Of a DNA stretch of 64,000 nucleotides, positions 34,919 to 47,174 are shown piece by piece (positions within the stretch are counted from its first letter, which is position 1; every line of letters starts with the position of its first letter). The stretch covers positions 1 to 64,000 of the forward strand of contig QANT01008603.1 of NCBI GenBank assembly GCA_003254885.1, in the 5' to 3' direction. Made by a program: the position numbers and the translations under genes. The notes below the pieces were generated by a model. That model saw nothing but the letters and a program-made list of their open reading frames with translations, had not been told where the DNA came from and did not search any database. This stretch comes from Purshia tridentata. Lineage: Eukaryota > Streptophyta > Magnoliopsida > Rosales > Rosaceae.

Positions 34919-36155
34919 CTTCCCTTCACTTCGCTGCTTACTTCTTCAGAACTCAGCTACCTGTTGCTAATGATCATTTGGATTGGCCACGTGGATAAGC
35001 CTTCTTCCTTGTCTCCATGCCCAGAAGGACAACCAACGATGATGCTCCAGCCCACGTCCACACTATAATTTCACACCTCATTTTGTTTTTTTTAAATATA
35101 ATTTGCTTTTTCTTATTTATTTTTCCTATATAAAAATAAGGCCAAATTACATATTTATTCTCTGTACTTTAACAAATCTTTCACTTTGGTCCTGTTCTTT
35201 TAATTTTGAAAATTTTAATCCCATACTTTTATTATGTTTGCAATTGAATTTAAATCATTAATTATATTTAAAGTTTTAGTGAAATATGATGGAATATTAA
35301 TATTTTAGACATTTTAAATAACGTATGAGTGGAACTTATTAACTGAGTGACTTGTCCAATTACATTTGGACATATGTCTTTTTTTTAATAATTTATTTTT
35401 TTCTTTCTTAATTATATTTTTTTAATTTAAAAAAAAATTTATTGTATTAATTATGAAATGTTTAAAATATTCATTCATATGTGTTCTCATATTATATTGT
35501 GTCTAAAAAATAAATAGAGTTAATACTTTAAACCTAATTGCAAAGACTAAAATTTTTAAAATTAAAAGCACTGAACCAAAGTAAAATCTTTATTAAAATA
35601 CGGGACTAAAAATGTAATTTGGCCTTAAAATAACACCGAACCAGCCCATTCAATCACTCAGATGCATGCCTAGCGAACTTATTTTCTTTTTTTATGGTTG
35701 TAGTGGGCTTCGAACCCGGGATGAAGGGTTGGGGCACATTGGCCTTAGCCACCTCCTCCGTTAGTTGTTAGCAGCGAGCTTATTTTCTTAAAACACATGC
35801 AACATGTACAATCATAACAAAAACAACAAAATATTTCAATCCATTTCACGCATTTATTTGAATATTGCAGGCATTCTCTATAATTCATTCAATTTCCTCA
35901 GTATGAAGAATACATCCTCTAAAAAAATTATGAAACTGAACCTGCAGTCAACAGAATACATGCTACAAAATCGTTTGCCTTGTTTGTATTTTCGCTAAAA
36001 AATCCCATCATAAACTGGGATAAATAATCATAACAAGAGATGAACTGTTGAAGTTGAATCTAAGCAATTTGCATTACTGCAGGCCCGCTATTACTTCTCT
36101 TCTACTGATTTGTCATATTTAGTGTCTGCAAAATAGGGACAGGATACCAATTCAC
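34919..36155. other. Intergenic region between CCR-like promoter and TIM22 3' end
   Basis: AT-rich. It contains a CCR-like promoter near 34919-35080 and, apart from the tRNA-related SINE fragment listed separately, no gene. A palindromic pair of imperfect arms around 35130-35620 (ATTACATATTT...AAATGTAATTTGGCC) suggests another decayed MITE, but the ends are not clear. Confidence 0.4.
35690..35780 (-). mobile_element. tRNA-derived SINE fragment, minus orientation
   Basis: On the minus strand a box A-like TGGCTAAGGCC (35741-35751) is followed by a perfect box B, GGTTCGAAGCC (35706-35716). The 3' side then runs into an A/T-rich tail. There are no acceptor-stem complements, so it is not a tRNA gene. 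It resembles the head of plant Au-type SINEs, and the body is missing or decayed. Confidence 0.5.
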
Positions 36156-38456
36156 TCAATCATGTCCATCCAGAAACTTCTCTATCAAAACTGAAAATGT
36201 AGCAAAGCCGGCACAACCAACACAGGCTGCTTTTGGACCACCTACAATGACGCAAAGCCACAAAAGAAGAGGTGTAAGATTAACATGCCTGAAAGAAACT
36301 TACATAGATAGCAGAACCATAATGAGAACAGCACCAACAAGGTTCAAAATTTTAACCACTCAGGCCACTACTCGTCCTGTTTATCCATTCTTTCACCTGT
36401 GTTATATACTATCTTGCAGTGAGACCAACTCAACGACTCCCCCATACAGTTTATACCCTGTCTAGGCCAGGACAAGGGAGTGTTCCACTAAAGAAAAGTA
36501 CCAAAATTCTAACTGGTACAATTCTCAGATCCTGATTTACTGTTTCCATCTCGAAAGGAGCAATAAAATACAGACTTCTGCAGCAGAACTCAATTGTGGA
36601 TGTGAATTCTGATTTAACTTGGTTCTTCTTTTTTTTCTTTTTGATAAGAAATCTGATTTAAGTACGGAACCAGATAACTCTGATTTCCAAACTCTTAATC
36701 TTGAATTATTGTCATTTATAATAAAATCATTAAACAACCCAATGACACCTAGTTTAAAGAATCCACCTATAATGTATAAAACTGTCTGACAGCTAGAATC
36801 TATTACAAATCCACTGAAGGTCTAACATATATGACAAGTCAATGAACTCCTTGCTTCAAACTGAATCCTTGTCCAACCTTGTTAAGAAACAGAATTAAGC
36901 ATGTGGCATCTGAACGTTGATGTTCAGGCTGAGCTCATTATGGTCGTTTCTACCTCCCACCTATCCTACCCATCAACCTAGAACTAAGTATTGGCCCCTT
37001 GGGCATCTTCAGCCAGATACTTGATGCATTTTAATCCGTAATACCATAAATGTATCTTTGTGGATGTTAAATTTATTAGAAACATGATTCATTGACTGTG
37101 TCAAAAGAGCAGTTTACTTGTCCTTCTCATCCATATATCTCAATAAAATCAGTTCAAATCAGTAACTCAAATGAACAACTATTTAGAAACACTAGGAAAT
37201 AAAAGATGGACTTCTCAATTCTACTTTCAAAATGAGAGGAGAGGAAAACCAAGTGTGCAAATAAAATGAAGGGTGATATGCTAGAAGGCAGAGTTGGTAG
37301 TAAGCATTATAATTATATAGACTCTAAAAAGCCTTAGATTTATGGAGTTCATCTGAAGTATAGGATCTCTATGTCGGAGAAAACGGTTACCTTTTGCTGA
37401 CATTGTACCTCCCGTTACACATCCAGCAACAAGTGTATTTGTTGTGTCATGTTTAGCTCGTGCCTGAAAACAATAATCCAAAATTAGTCCCAATAGCAAA
37501 GAAATTAAACCTCATCAATCACATATATATATATATATATGAGTATGTATTTCTAAATAATCCATAATACCTTCTCAACAACACATTCAGCAGCTGAGAA
37601 AACCAATCCCATAACTGCAAATGTTTTTGCAGAACCCCAACTCCTCCGCCCCATCTGCTTTGCTGTGTAGATGAATTGCTGCCTACCAGTCATTTCGTCT
37701 TGCATTATAGGGTTGTCTAATGCGGCAAAAAATAAACCCATTGCGAACCCAAGCCCACCACCTATAACATTCCCACAACATTTAAGAATTAACCATCACC
37801 ATAATTTGACTTCGAGAACCTAAAAGCCTTAAATACAGTCACATCTACAACAACATACATGGAAAAATAAAATGAAATGAAATGAGAGAGTCGAGTTGAA
37901 TTCTTCATTCTCTAAGGTATGTACTAGTTCAGATTAACTGTTATTCACAACTAAAATCAATATTGCCTAGAAGAATTCCTTTACTGAATTGAGCGAACCC
38001 CAACACTCAATTTAATTTCTGGGAGATGAAGGTGAAGTGATGAAATCAAAAATTTTTTATACTTTTCATGAATCCAAACCCCAAGCATTACAAACTTGTG
38101 GACAGCTGAATCTAATACAACAATAAGCTATTTTGAGGTGAACCCACAACAATAAAATTCCAGAAAACAGAGAAAAATAATAATAACTTTTCCACGTTTT
38201 CTCGGCTACCAAGCAGAGGAAAAGGGAAAACTTAAAAAAAAAACTCAAACCCAAGGGAGAAAATCCAAAAAATAAAACGAAAGGAAAGAACTTTGGCAAT
38301 ACCCAAGACTCCACTAAAAACACTCCGTACAGCACAGTTGTTCCAAATGTCTTGGCCGCGAATCTCCTCAACCGTAGGCAACCGTAGAGGCTCAATCGGG
38401 GCCTTTTCTACTTCTCTTGAGCCTGTTGTAGATTCATTCCCCTCAATTGCGGCCAT
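36156..38456 (-). CDS. TIM22: Mitochondrial import inner membrane translocase subunit TIM22
   Basis: Four minus-strand exons: 38303-38456, 37571-37761, 37391-37463 and 36156-36241. They total 504 nt, 167 aa. This is a Tim17/Tim22/Tim23-family protein, the channel of the carrier translocase that inserts multi-pass carriers into the mitochondrial inner membrane. A hydrophilic N-terminus leads to LPTVEEIRGQDIWNNCAVRSVFSGVLGGGLG. Then come LDNPIMQDEMTGRQQF, TAKQMGRRSWGSAKTFAVMGLVFSAAECVVEK, AKHDTTNTLVAGCVTGG and the C-terminal GPKAACVGCAGFATFSVLIEKFLD. The glycine-rich helices and paired cysteines of the family are all present. Exon phases agree throughout. The start codon at 38456 is the first Met and suits the family length. 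Confidence 0.95.
37521..37541. repeat. (AT)n microsatellite in TIM22 intron
   Basis: An alternating AT run of about 20 bases inside intron 2 of TIM22. Confidence 0.8.
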
Positions 38457-38723
38457 TTCCGAAGCTTGAATCCGCAGTCAAATCAACAATAGCCCGTAAA
38501 ATGTTCAGTTAATCTGATAATTTGGACATTAAAATAGGTCAGTTTAAAAGAGGGTCTGAGCTTCGCCGCCATAAAAATGAGTATCTGAGGATGCTTGGAT
38601 TTGGAAAATGGGGCGCAATTTACCCGCGTGCCGTGTTTTCCTTTTTTCTTTTTTCTTTTTTTTCTGAAGTAATCGGACGGTGGTGCTTCCATCTCATTTG
38701 TTTTATTGGACTATCAGTCTGTT

Positions 38724-39598
38724 AAGGGTGGGTTTTTTTACTGAAATACCGAACAAATACCGAAACTATATCGATACCATACCGATTCATACGGTATTTT
38801 TTCTTGAATTTTCGGTATCTCTCCGATACTGTACCGTACCGAACAAATACAGTATCAATATTAGTATTGATATACCCATACCAGCGGTATNTTACTGAAA
38901 TACCGAACAAATACCATACCGATTCATACGGTATTTTTTCTTGAATTTTCGGTATCTCTCCGATACTGTACCGTACCGAACAAATACAGTATCAATATTA
39001 GTATTGATATACCCATACCAGCGGTATACCGATCCTCTTTCTATTTTTCTTTAGTATTTTTTTAACAAAATCTGATTTCTTATATGTTTTGGGGCCTTTA
39101 CCTTACATTTTCTTATGGGGCTTCATTTTACATTTTAAATTGGGGCTTTCTCTTGTATTTATTTTGTACCAAGCCCAATTCCACATAACACATAACACAC
39201 CCACACCCACACCTACCACCCACACCATCACTCTCTGGTTTGTATGTTGCATTTCCAAATTTCTCTCACTCTCTCTCTGCTTCAATCGCCACCACCACCA
39301 TCTCTCTCTCTCCAATCTTAGCCACACCATATCTCTCTCTTTGATCCCAACCACCACCACCACCACCACCCCCACCCCCACCACCACCACAAACCTCCCT
39401 CTCCCTCTCTCTATCGTATCTTTTTCTGTTGGCAAGCCAATACCGCTCCGATATTGCTCTTCTCTAACCGATATCGACATTTGCAGTTACCGACTACCAT
39501 CGGAGTGGTATCGGAGCCAAAAACAAAGATTTCGACTCTTAACGATCGGCACACGGTATTAGCTTTTCGGTACGGTTACCGTACTGAACCCACCCCTA
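38724..39598. mobile_element. MULE-like non-autonomous transposon with internal duplication
   Basis: The ends are inverted (AAGGGTGGGTT at the left, AACCCACCCCTA at the right). They are flanked by near-identical 9-mers CAGTCTGTT (38715-38723) and CAGTCTATT (39599-39607), the target-duplication size of Mutator-like elements. Just inside each end are CGGTA/TACCG words. A block from 38738-38890 recurs at 38892-39028, identical except for a 17-bp gap, with an N between the copies. The centre is (CCA)n/(CT)n simple repeats. A 157-codon open frame at 39089-39562 reads through these repeats and is not a transposase. Confidence 0.7.
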
Positions 39599-39607
39599 CA
39601 GTCTATT

Positions 39608-40900
39608 ACTCTATTACATGCCGTTTCTCTTTTCTATTTGATTTCCTTAACTTTCATTTTTCCATTAATTCTTGATTTCTAATTTTATTTCCATTTTTTT
39701 GTCGGAAGTCTCCCCGAACACCAATTAAAATGAAATATAAATGTTCATATAATAAAACGTTGAGGTCAGTTCAAATGAAGTTTGATTATTTTCAAGATAA
39801 CAAAAAAACCTATTATATAATAATAGAGTGATATTAATGTTCAATACAAACAAAAATAATAATAATATTAGAGTTATCACATATGGAATAAAAATGGTAC
39901 AAATTTATATATGAATGATTCAACTATGATATAAGAAAGAGTACGAATATAATATATTAAGGTAAAAATATGATACAAGTGTTAGAATAATATGGCTTAA
40001 CTCAACCATCAAAACATGTTCAATAGTTGAAGATTGCCTACATCTCATAAACTTCTCAATCACGTAGTTCATTAGCGAAGTTGGACAACTGAACAACGAC
40101 TAACAATATGAATAGTATGAATATGATATAAGAATGATACGAAAATAAACTAAGGATATGAATTTGATATAACAAAGGCATAAATATGATACAATAAGCG
40201 TGCAAATATGGTGATATAAGAATGGTCTAAATATATTGAAAAAACATGTCCAATCCAAAGAATACAAAATTATAACCTAAAATCATAATTTGGGACAATT
40301 TTCACTTTGATATTCGTAGCTTTATTTTTGGAATCAAACCTTATAATTAGTTTATATCTGCAATTTAAGACAAATTAAGTTTTTATCAATAAAACAATAA
40401 ATTGCACGTGATACTGTAATGTGGTTAGTAATTTTATTTGTACGTATTAAAACTAAATAACGAACCCTAATGCAATTATGTTATATTATATTAAGAATTT
40501 TTGTGTTGTGAATTTTAAAAGATGGGAAAATGACCTAATTATATAGACTAAAGCGTCTTTATCATTAATTATTAATGTTGATTCATTTGACTGGTTGTCT
40601 AGATATTATATTCAAATCTCTGTCTCCAAATATAAAAGATAAATATTAAGCTGTGAAAAAAATTGAGTTACTAAAATCAAAGTGAAAAATAGTCTAAATT
40701 ATAGGCACTCAAATTATAATTTTGTGAAAGAAAAAAACCTTCTGTGGCCAAACATTGATATCCTAGCCTTCTTGATTTATTTCATTTGGTCAGATCCTAG
40801 CCTTCCATTATTCCATACGTCTTACTAATCCTGATCCAATTAGACCCCTCTATCGTCCAATCAATTCTGAACCCGAGCGCACTGAATCATCGCTCCCCAC
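39608..40900. other. Gene-free intergenic DNA
   Basis: Very AT-rich (ATATGAATATGATA-like words around 39900-40220) with no coding segment seen. The right end passes into the promoter of the ribosomal-protein gene. Confidence 0.4.
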
Positions 40901-40906
40901 TTCTCC

Positions 40907-42623
<1,717 letters not shown>

Positions 42624-43660
42624 TCATATAGTAGCAACTATAGATTGTTGTTCCTACAGTTTTAGATGGTATTTAGTTGAATCATTTAAGCAGTTTGCGA
42701 CTCTTTTCAGCTTATGCTCAAAGGATTTCATTTTCTTTCACTTTGCTGTCCTGCATTATGGATTGTCTTTTAAGTTTCAATACTGGCTTGAATCATTTTA
42801 TGTTTTGTGCTGGAATGAGATGTGTACTGGATCATTTTAATTAATTTGTTGTTTATGTTATGCAAGTATATGCGGAGTCAGTGTTTAAACTTTGGGCTGT
42901 ACAGATTTTCTATTTTGCATTCATTTTTCAAAAATATTGGAACAAAAATTTACATGGACTATAGTTTTTTCTCCGGATGAATATGGTTCGTAATATTAGG
43001 TGATGAGGTTAACACTTAAACGGATTGCACGATCATGGACAGTGCTTTTCAACTGAACTGTGTTTCGCTCTCGGCGGAGATTTATTAAATCGTTTCACCA
43101 ACTTTGGCTTAATAATACTTAGAAACACTGCTTTGTTATCAATCCTCTCTGTCATTCTCTTCGGTCTCCTGTAAAGTCCAACGCCGAGTATATTTTGTAG
43201 CCACCTGTGACTATTTGAGGTTGATATTCACATCATGTTCTAGGCAGCATCTGCCACCTGCTACAATGACTGATGCGTCTTCTTGATAACTACAACAATA
43301 CATTGGGGTAGCCACATTAAAATATTTTGCTTACCAACTTCATTCATTAGCGTTTGTGTTTTATTGAACTGAATGAAACTCAATAACCCATAACATAACA
43401 AAAATGAAATAGACATCCATTTAAAACATACTAAGCTTCTGGTCAAACTTGCTACAGCGCTTAACGTTTGACTGGTAACACATTTATCATCAAACCAAAA
43501 CGAAGATCCATCCTAGAGCCTAACTCAAAAAATTTCTACCACCGTATTTAAACACTGCCACCAAGAATGGCATTATCACAGTAAAAAGTTTAAGAGTATG
43601 AAGAGAACATGAGATGCATTTGACATATGAACAAAAATTAAATGATGTTCTTGCTGTTCG
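42624..43660. other. Convergent 3' flanks of RPS4 and ferritin
   Basis: About 1 kb between two convergent genes. It holds both 3' UTRs and otherwise nothing recognisable. Open frames here are short and unsupported. Confidence 0.45.
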
Positions 43661-45531
43661 TCATGCGCCGACCTCAGCATTACCATTGAGGAGCATTTGA
43701 TCAAAGTGCCAAACACCTGCACATCCAACAACAAAACCACTTTGAGGTTACGAAAAATTGTTTACATGTTTAACAGTTTCAGAACTCTGTTTTCAGCCAT
43801 TACCATGTCCTGGGCCCACCCTTCTCAACTGAGCTACATATTCTGAGATTTTCTTTATGGCTTCCACCTAATTGGAGGAAAAATGCAAATGACCCAGATG
43901 CAGAACTTCAATCTTTGTCAAAATCTAACCAAGAACTAATAAAAAATTAACATGGAAAGTCGCATACCTGCTCAGTCAAGAACTCGCTTTCAATAAAATC
44001 CACTAATTGCACATCATTGTTTTCAGTAGCTATCTGTAAATTTCAAGCACATCTGTTAAGATGACAATACTATTTAACTGCGTGCCTCATATAATAATAG
44101 TTTGACAGCATGTGATCAGCAGATAAAGCAGCTATTTTGGGATAAATTATGTACAGATAAACACAGAAAGGAGAATCAAGAGAACAGTAAATTTATTTAC
44201 TTTGTGCAAATTTAGAAGTTTCTCATTGTTCAGCTTTTCCAAAGCCAGTGCAAGCTCCATTGCTGAATGAAAAATCGCAAACAGAAGCACTTTAATTAGA
44301 AGTGATAGAAATGAGTGCCACAATAGATAGTAGAAAATAATATGAAAACCATGACATGATAAAATCAACTTCGAGCACTAAGTTGCGTTTCTCTCTAATT
44401 AACATCAACATGCCAAAGAGCTTACCATGCAATGCATCACCCTTTTCATCATGATCAAACTCTGAGAAGGGCATTAGCATGGACTGCAACTTAACTTTTC
44501 CTCCACGTTTGTTCTGGTTGTCATCAGAAAAAACATAGGCAGAGATCAAAATTCAGAACAAATAGCCAGTCAGATATAAACAGAACAAAAATGATATTGT
44601 ATGAAATGTAGCAGACACCTGGTATTGCATCAGTATTTCAGCATGCTGCCTTTCTTCTACACTCGATTCTTTGAAAAATCTGTATGTTATCATGAACTTA
44701 ATCAATGAATCGTTCTAAATGTATCTCCAGAAATTGAGAGCTAGGAAAAATTCAGGGTGTGCAAAAAAAATTACTTGGCAAGGCCCTTGAGAGCAACGTT
44801 GTCTCTATCAAAGTAGGCATACATGGCGTGGTACACATAGGAGACATTGTATTCCACACTGATTCAGAGAACAAAATTTGGGTACGAATAGGAATGTGTT
44901 CAGGACTTAAAACATATGCGAGCAAAGTAGAAAGTGAATGAACTCATATATGGGCAATTCTTGTTCTTTTGATCAATCTGTCTACTAAGAATTGACATAA
45001 ACTTTGTATAAAAAAAACCCAGAAAAGAAAAGCCTGAAAACTTTGTAACATTTGGCAGTGTGCCTATTGCCTACTGACTGCAGAAAGAAGATCAAAGCCT
45101 CAACCTTTTAGAAAATGAAAAGGGGTTGCAAAAGATGAGAGACCAACATTCCTAATGAACATCAAGATGAAAAAGAAAAATTATAAAGTTGAAGACTTGA
45201 GGATTAATTTTGAAACCCACTTGATCTGTTCATTGATGGCAGCTACACACTGGTCCGAGTACTTTTGACTAGCAAGCGAAGCATGAGGGACAGTGGGGAC
45301 GAGAAGGAGCTCCTTCTTGACCTCCTCGAAGGGCTCGAACACTACCTCCAAAGTGGGTCGGTTATTGGGCTGATTTGTGGCAAATATCACCAACCGACCC
45401 GAACCCACATTGACATTGTTGCCCTTTGAGAGTCTGAGGAAGGCAGGACCAGCCCTGAATGCAGAGGGTGAGAAACTGAGGCCACCAAGGCTCGCTGTTT
45501 GTGGTGAAGAAGGGCTTAAAGTTAAAGGCAT
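43661..45531 (-). CDS. FER: Plastid ferritin
   Basis: Eight minus-strand exons: 45221-45531, 44775-44858, 44619-44679, 44426-44513, 44201-44262, 43968-44033, 43804-43867 and 43661-43716. They total 792 nt, 263 aa. A Ser/Pro-rich chloroplast transit peptide (about residues 1-50) is followed by the plant extension peptide ([15 protein letters not shown]). The four-helix ferritin fold comes next: [26 protein letters not shown], the ferroxidase-centre helix with [47 protein letters not shown] and [18 protein letters not shown]. Ferroxidase glutamates and histidine are present. It stores iron in plastids as a 24-mer. The eight-exon layout is the usual plant one. An iron-dependent regulatory sequence lies about 175 bp upstream of the start codon. 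An in-frame Met further upstream (to 45849) would give a non-family leader and is rejected. Confidence 0.96.
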
Positions 45532-45705
45532 TGTGCAGAGAGAGTGAAAGGGAGAGATTGAATGCAGTTGACGAAGAAGGTACACACTGAATTGGTGGAG
45601 AACCAGGTCAGGGATATTACCTAGCTGGGTACGTGACTTGTGGCAGTTGATGACGACACACTGGGACGGTTGTGACTGTTTTCGGGGGTTTCGGGGGAAG
45701 AGCGC

Positions 45706-45719
45706 GTGACAGGCTCGTG
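45706..45719 (-). promoter_or_regulatory. Iron-dependent regulatory sequence (IDRS)-like element of ferritin
   Basis: The minus strand reads CACGAGCCTGTCAC. It matches the plant ferritin IDRS consensus, which I recall as CACGAGNCCNCCAC, at 12 of 14 positions, counting the two N. It lies 175 bp before the ferritin start codon in the correct orientation. In Arabidopsis and maize this element represses ferritin transcription when iron is low. Confidence 0.6.
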
Positions 45720-45779
45720 GTTCGAGTGGAAAAGGCGGGATTGCGGTTATGTTTGCAAGTGTTTTTGTCCTCTGTAAAC

Positions 45780-46146
45780 GGTTCATGACCCAAAAAAAAA
45801 AAAAACTGTTCGCCGGGTCATGAAAAATCAGCATCATTAACTTTATCATCCTTCAATACTCATGTCAAATTTTGTTTTTTCTAATTAGGAAAATATATTT
45901 TCCCCCGTTTCCTTTCAAATATTCGTATTTTAAGAAGATAAAATGAATTTTAAATCAAGATGAAGCTTACCAAATACTTTTTGGGTTCAAATTCAAATAT
46001 AATCGTCTTCAACTTATTGGATTAATGTATAACTCTTACATACGGGTTTAATAATAATTGACACTAAAAGTTTAAAACAGATATACTTTTTAAATTTGAG
46101 TATAAACGAACTAGAGCTTTTAGAGGTCCAACGTTCCTAACGGGTC
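45780..46146. other. Upstream flank of ferritin, no gene
   Basis: AT-rich with an A run at about 45791-45803. No gene seen. Confidence 0.4.
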
Positions 46147-46149
46147 TAA

Positions 46150-46876
46150 GGGCTAGTTTTGGATTGAGGCGCCTTGAAAATAAATTGCTTATTTTTACCT
46201 CAAAGTAGTTTTTGATGTTTGGTTAATAAAGTAAAATCTGCTTATTTTGAAAATTGGGTTGGAGAAAAGCAGATTTTAAGGATTGGAGTAAAACAGCTAA
46301 ATAAATGCTTTCAAAATCTGCTGTGAGGGAAAGCAACCATAACTTCCAAAATTGCCCTCACCCAATTTAAAAAATGAGAATCCTTACCCCTTTCATTAAA
46401 AAATTATAATAACATTTTTAAATTTTAATAGCATAATTACCTTTTAATTAACAAAATACAATGACAAAAAATATTAATATAAATTGAGTTTTATATGTAA
46501 GTCACGAGAATAATTTTTACTAAAAAAATCATAAATAAAATTTAGAAAAAAAATCATAAATAAAAGTAAAAAAAAAACATAAATAAAAGTAAAAAAATTT
46601 ATAATTAAAAGTAAAAAAAGCAAGTGAAAGCATTCTTGTTTTATCAAACAAAAAATTAAAATGCACTTTCAGCACTATGTCTATTTTGGTCATTATACAT
46701 AGTCATAGCACTTCTACATTAAAATTTACCAAATATTGTACTGTTGCTTTTAAGATTCACAGCACTTTTAAAAACATAGTTTACCAAACATTTAACTATT
46801 TTACCTCACAGTAACTTTTTCTCACCATTAAACTACAATAACTTTTTCTTACCACATAACAATTCCAAATTGGCCC
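46150..46876. mobile_element. Tourist-like (PIF/Harbinger) MITE, about 727 bp
   Basis: The left end reads GGGCTAGTTTTGGATTG and the right end is the inverted CAATTCCAAATTGGCCC, giving TIRs of about 17 bp with four mismatches. Exact TAA trinucleotides flank both sides (46147-46149 and 46877-46879), the classical TWA target duplication of this superfamily. Subterminal repeats such as AAAATCTGCT/AGCAGATTTT lie inside the left arm. There is no coding capacity. Confidence 0.65.
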
Positions 46877-47174
46877 TAAACAGCCCACCGAAGTCTGACT
46901 ATAAACGAAGCGGACCTTTTATATAATGGGCCTTGTACCCGTGGAAAGTAGAATATGGCCCGACCGGAAGGAGAGTAGTGATCACTGCTCACACTTGATT
47001 CACTTGAACATTGTCTCCGCCTGCGGAGAGGCTTCACCAAATTCTCGGTCATTTATTTATTACTTTTATTTTTTCAGCAATCAGCACCAGCTTTAGCTTT
47101 AGGCCTTCAAACGCAGTCTCTCACTCTCTCACTCTCTTACTCACTCTCCACAAGTCCAAAGCAAAACCTCAGAA

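Noticed and set aside
39089-39562. 157-codon open frame inside the MULE-like element
   Set aside because: It reads through (CA)n, (CT)n and (CCA)n simple repeats, gives His/Thr/Pro/Leu runs and matches no transposase; the opposite strand is equally open.
45532-45849. Upstream in-frame extension of ferritin
   Set aside because: The added residues do not resemble a transit peptide of the family and overlap the promoter with the IDRS; the Met at 45531 gives the expected length.
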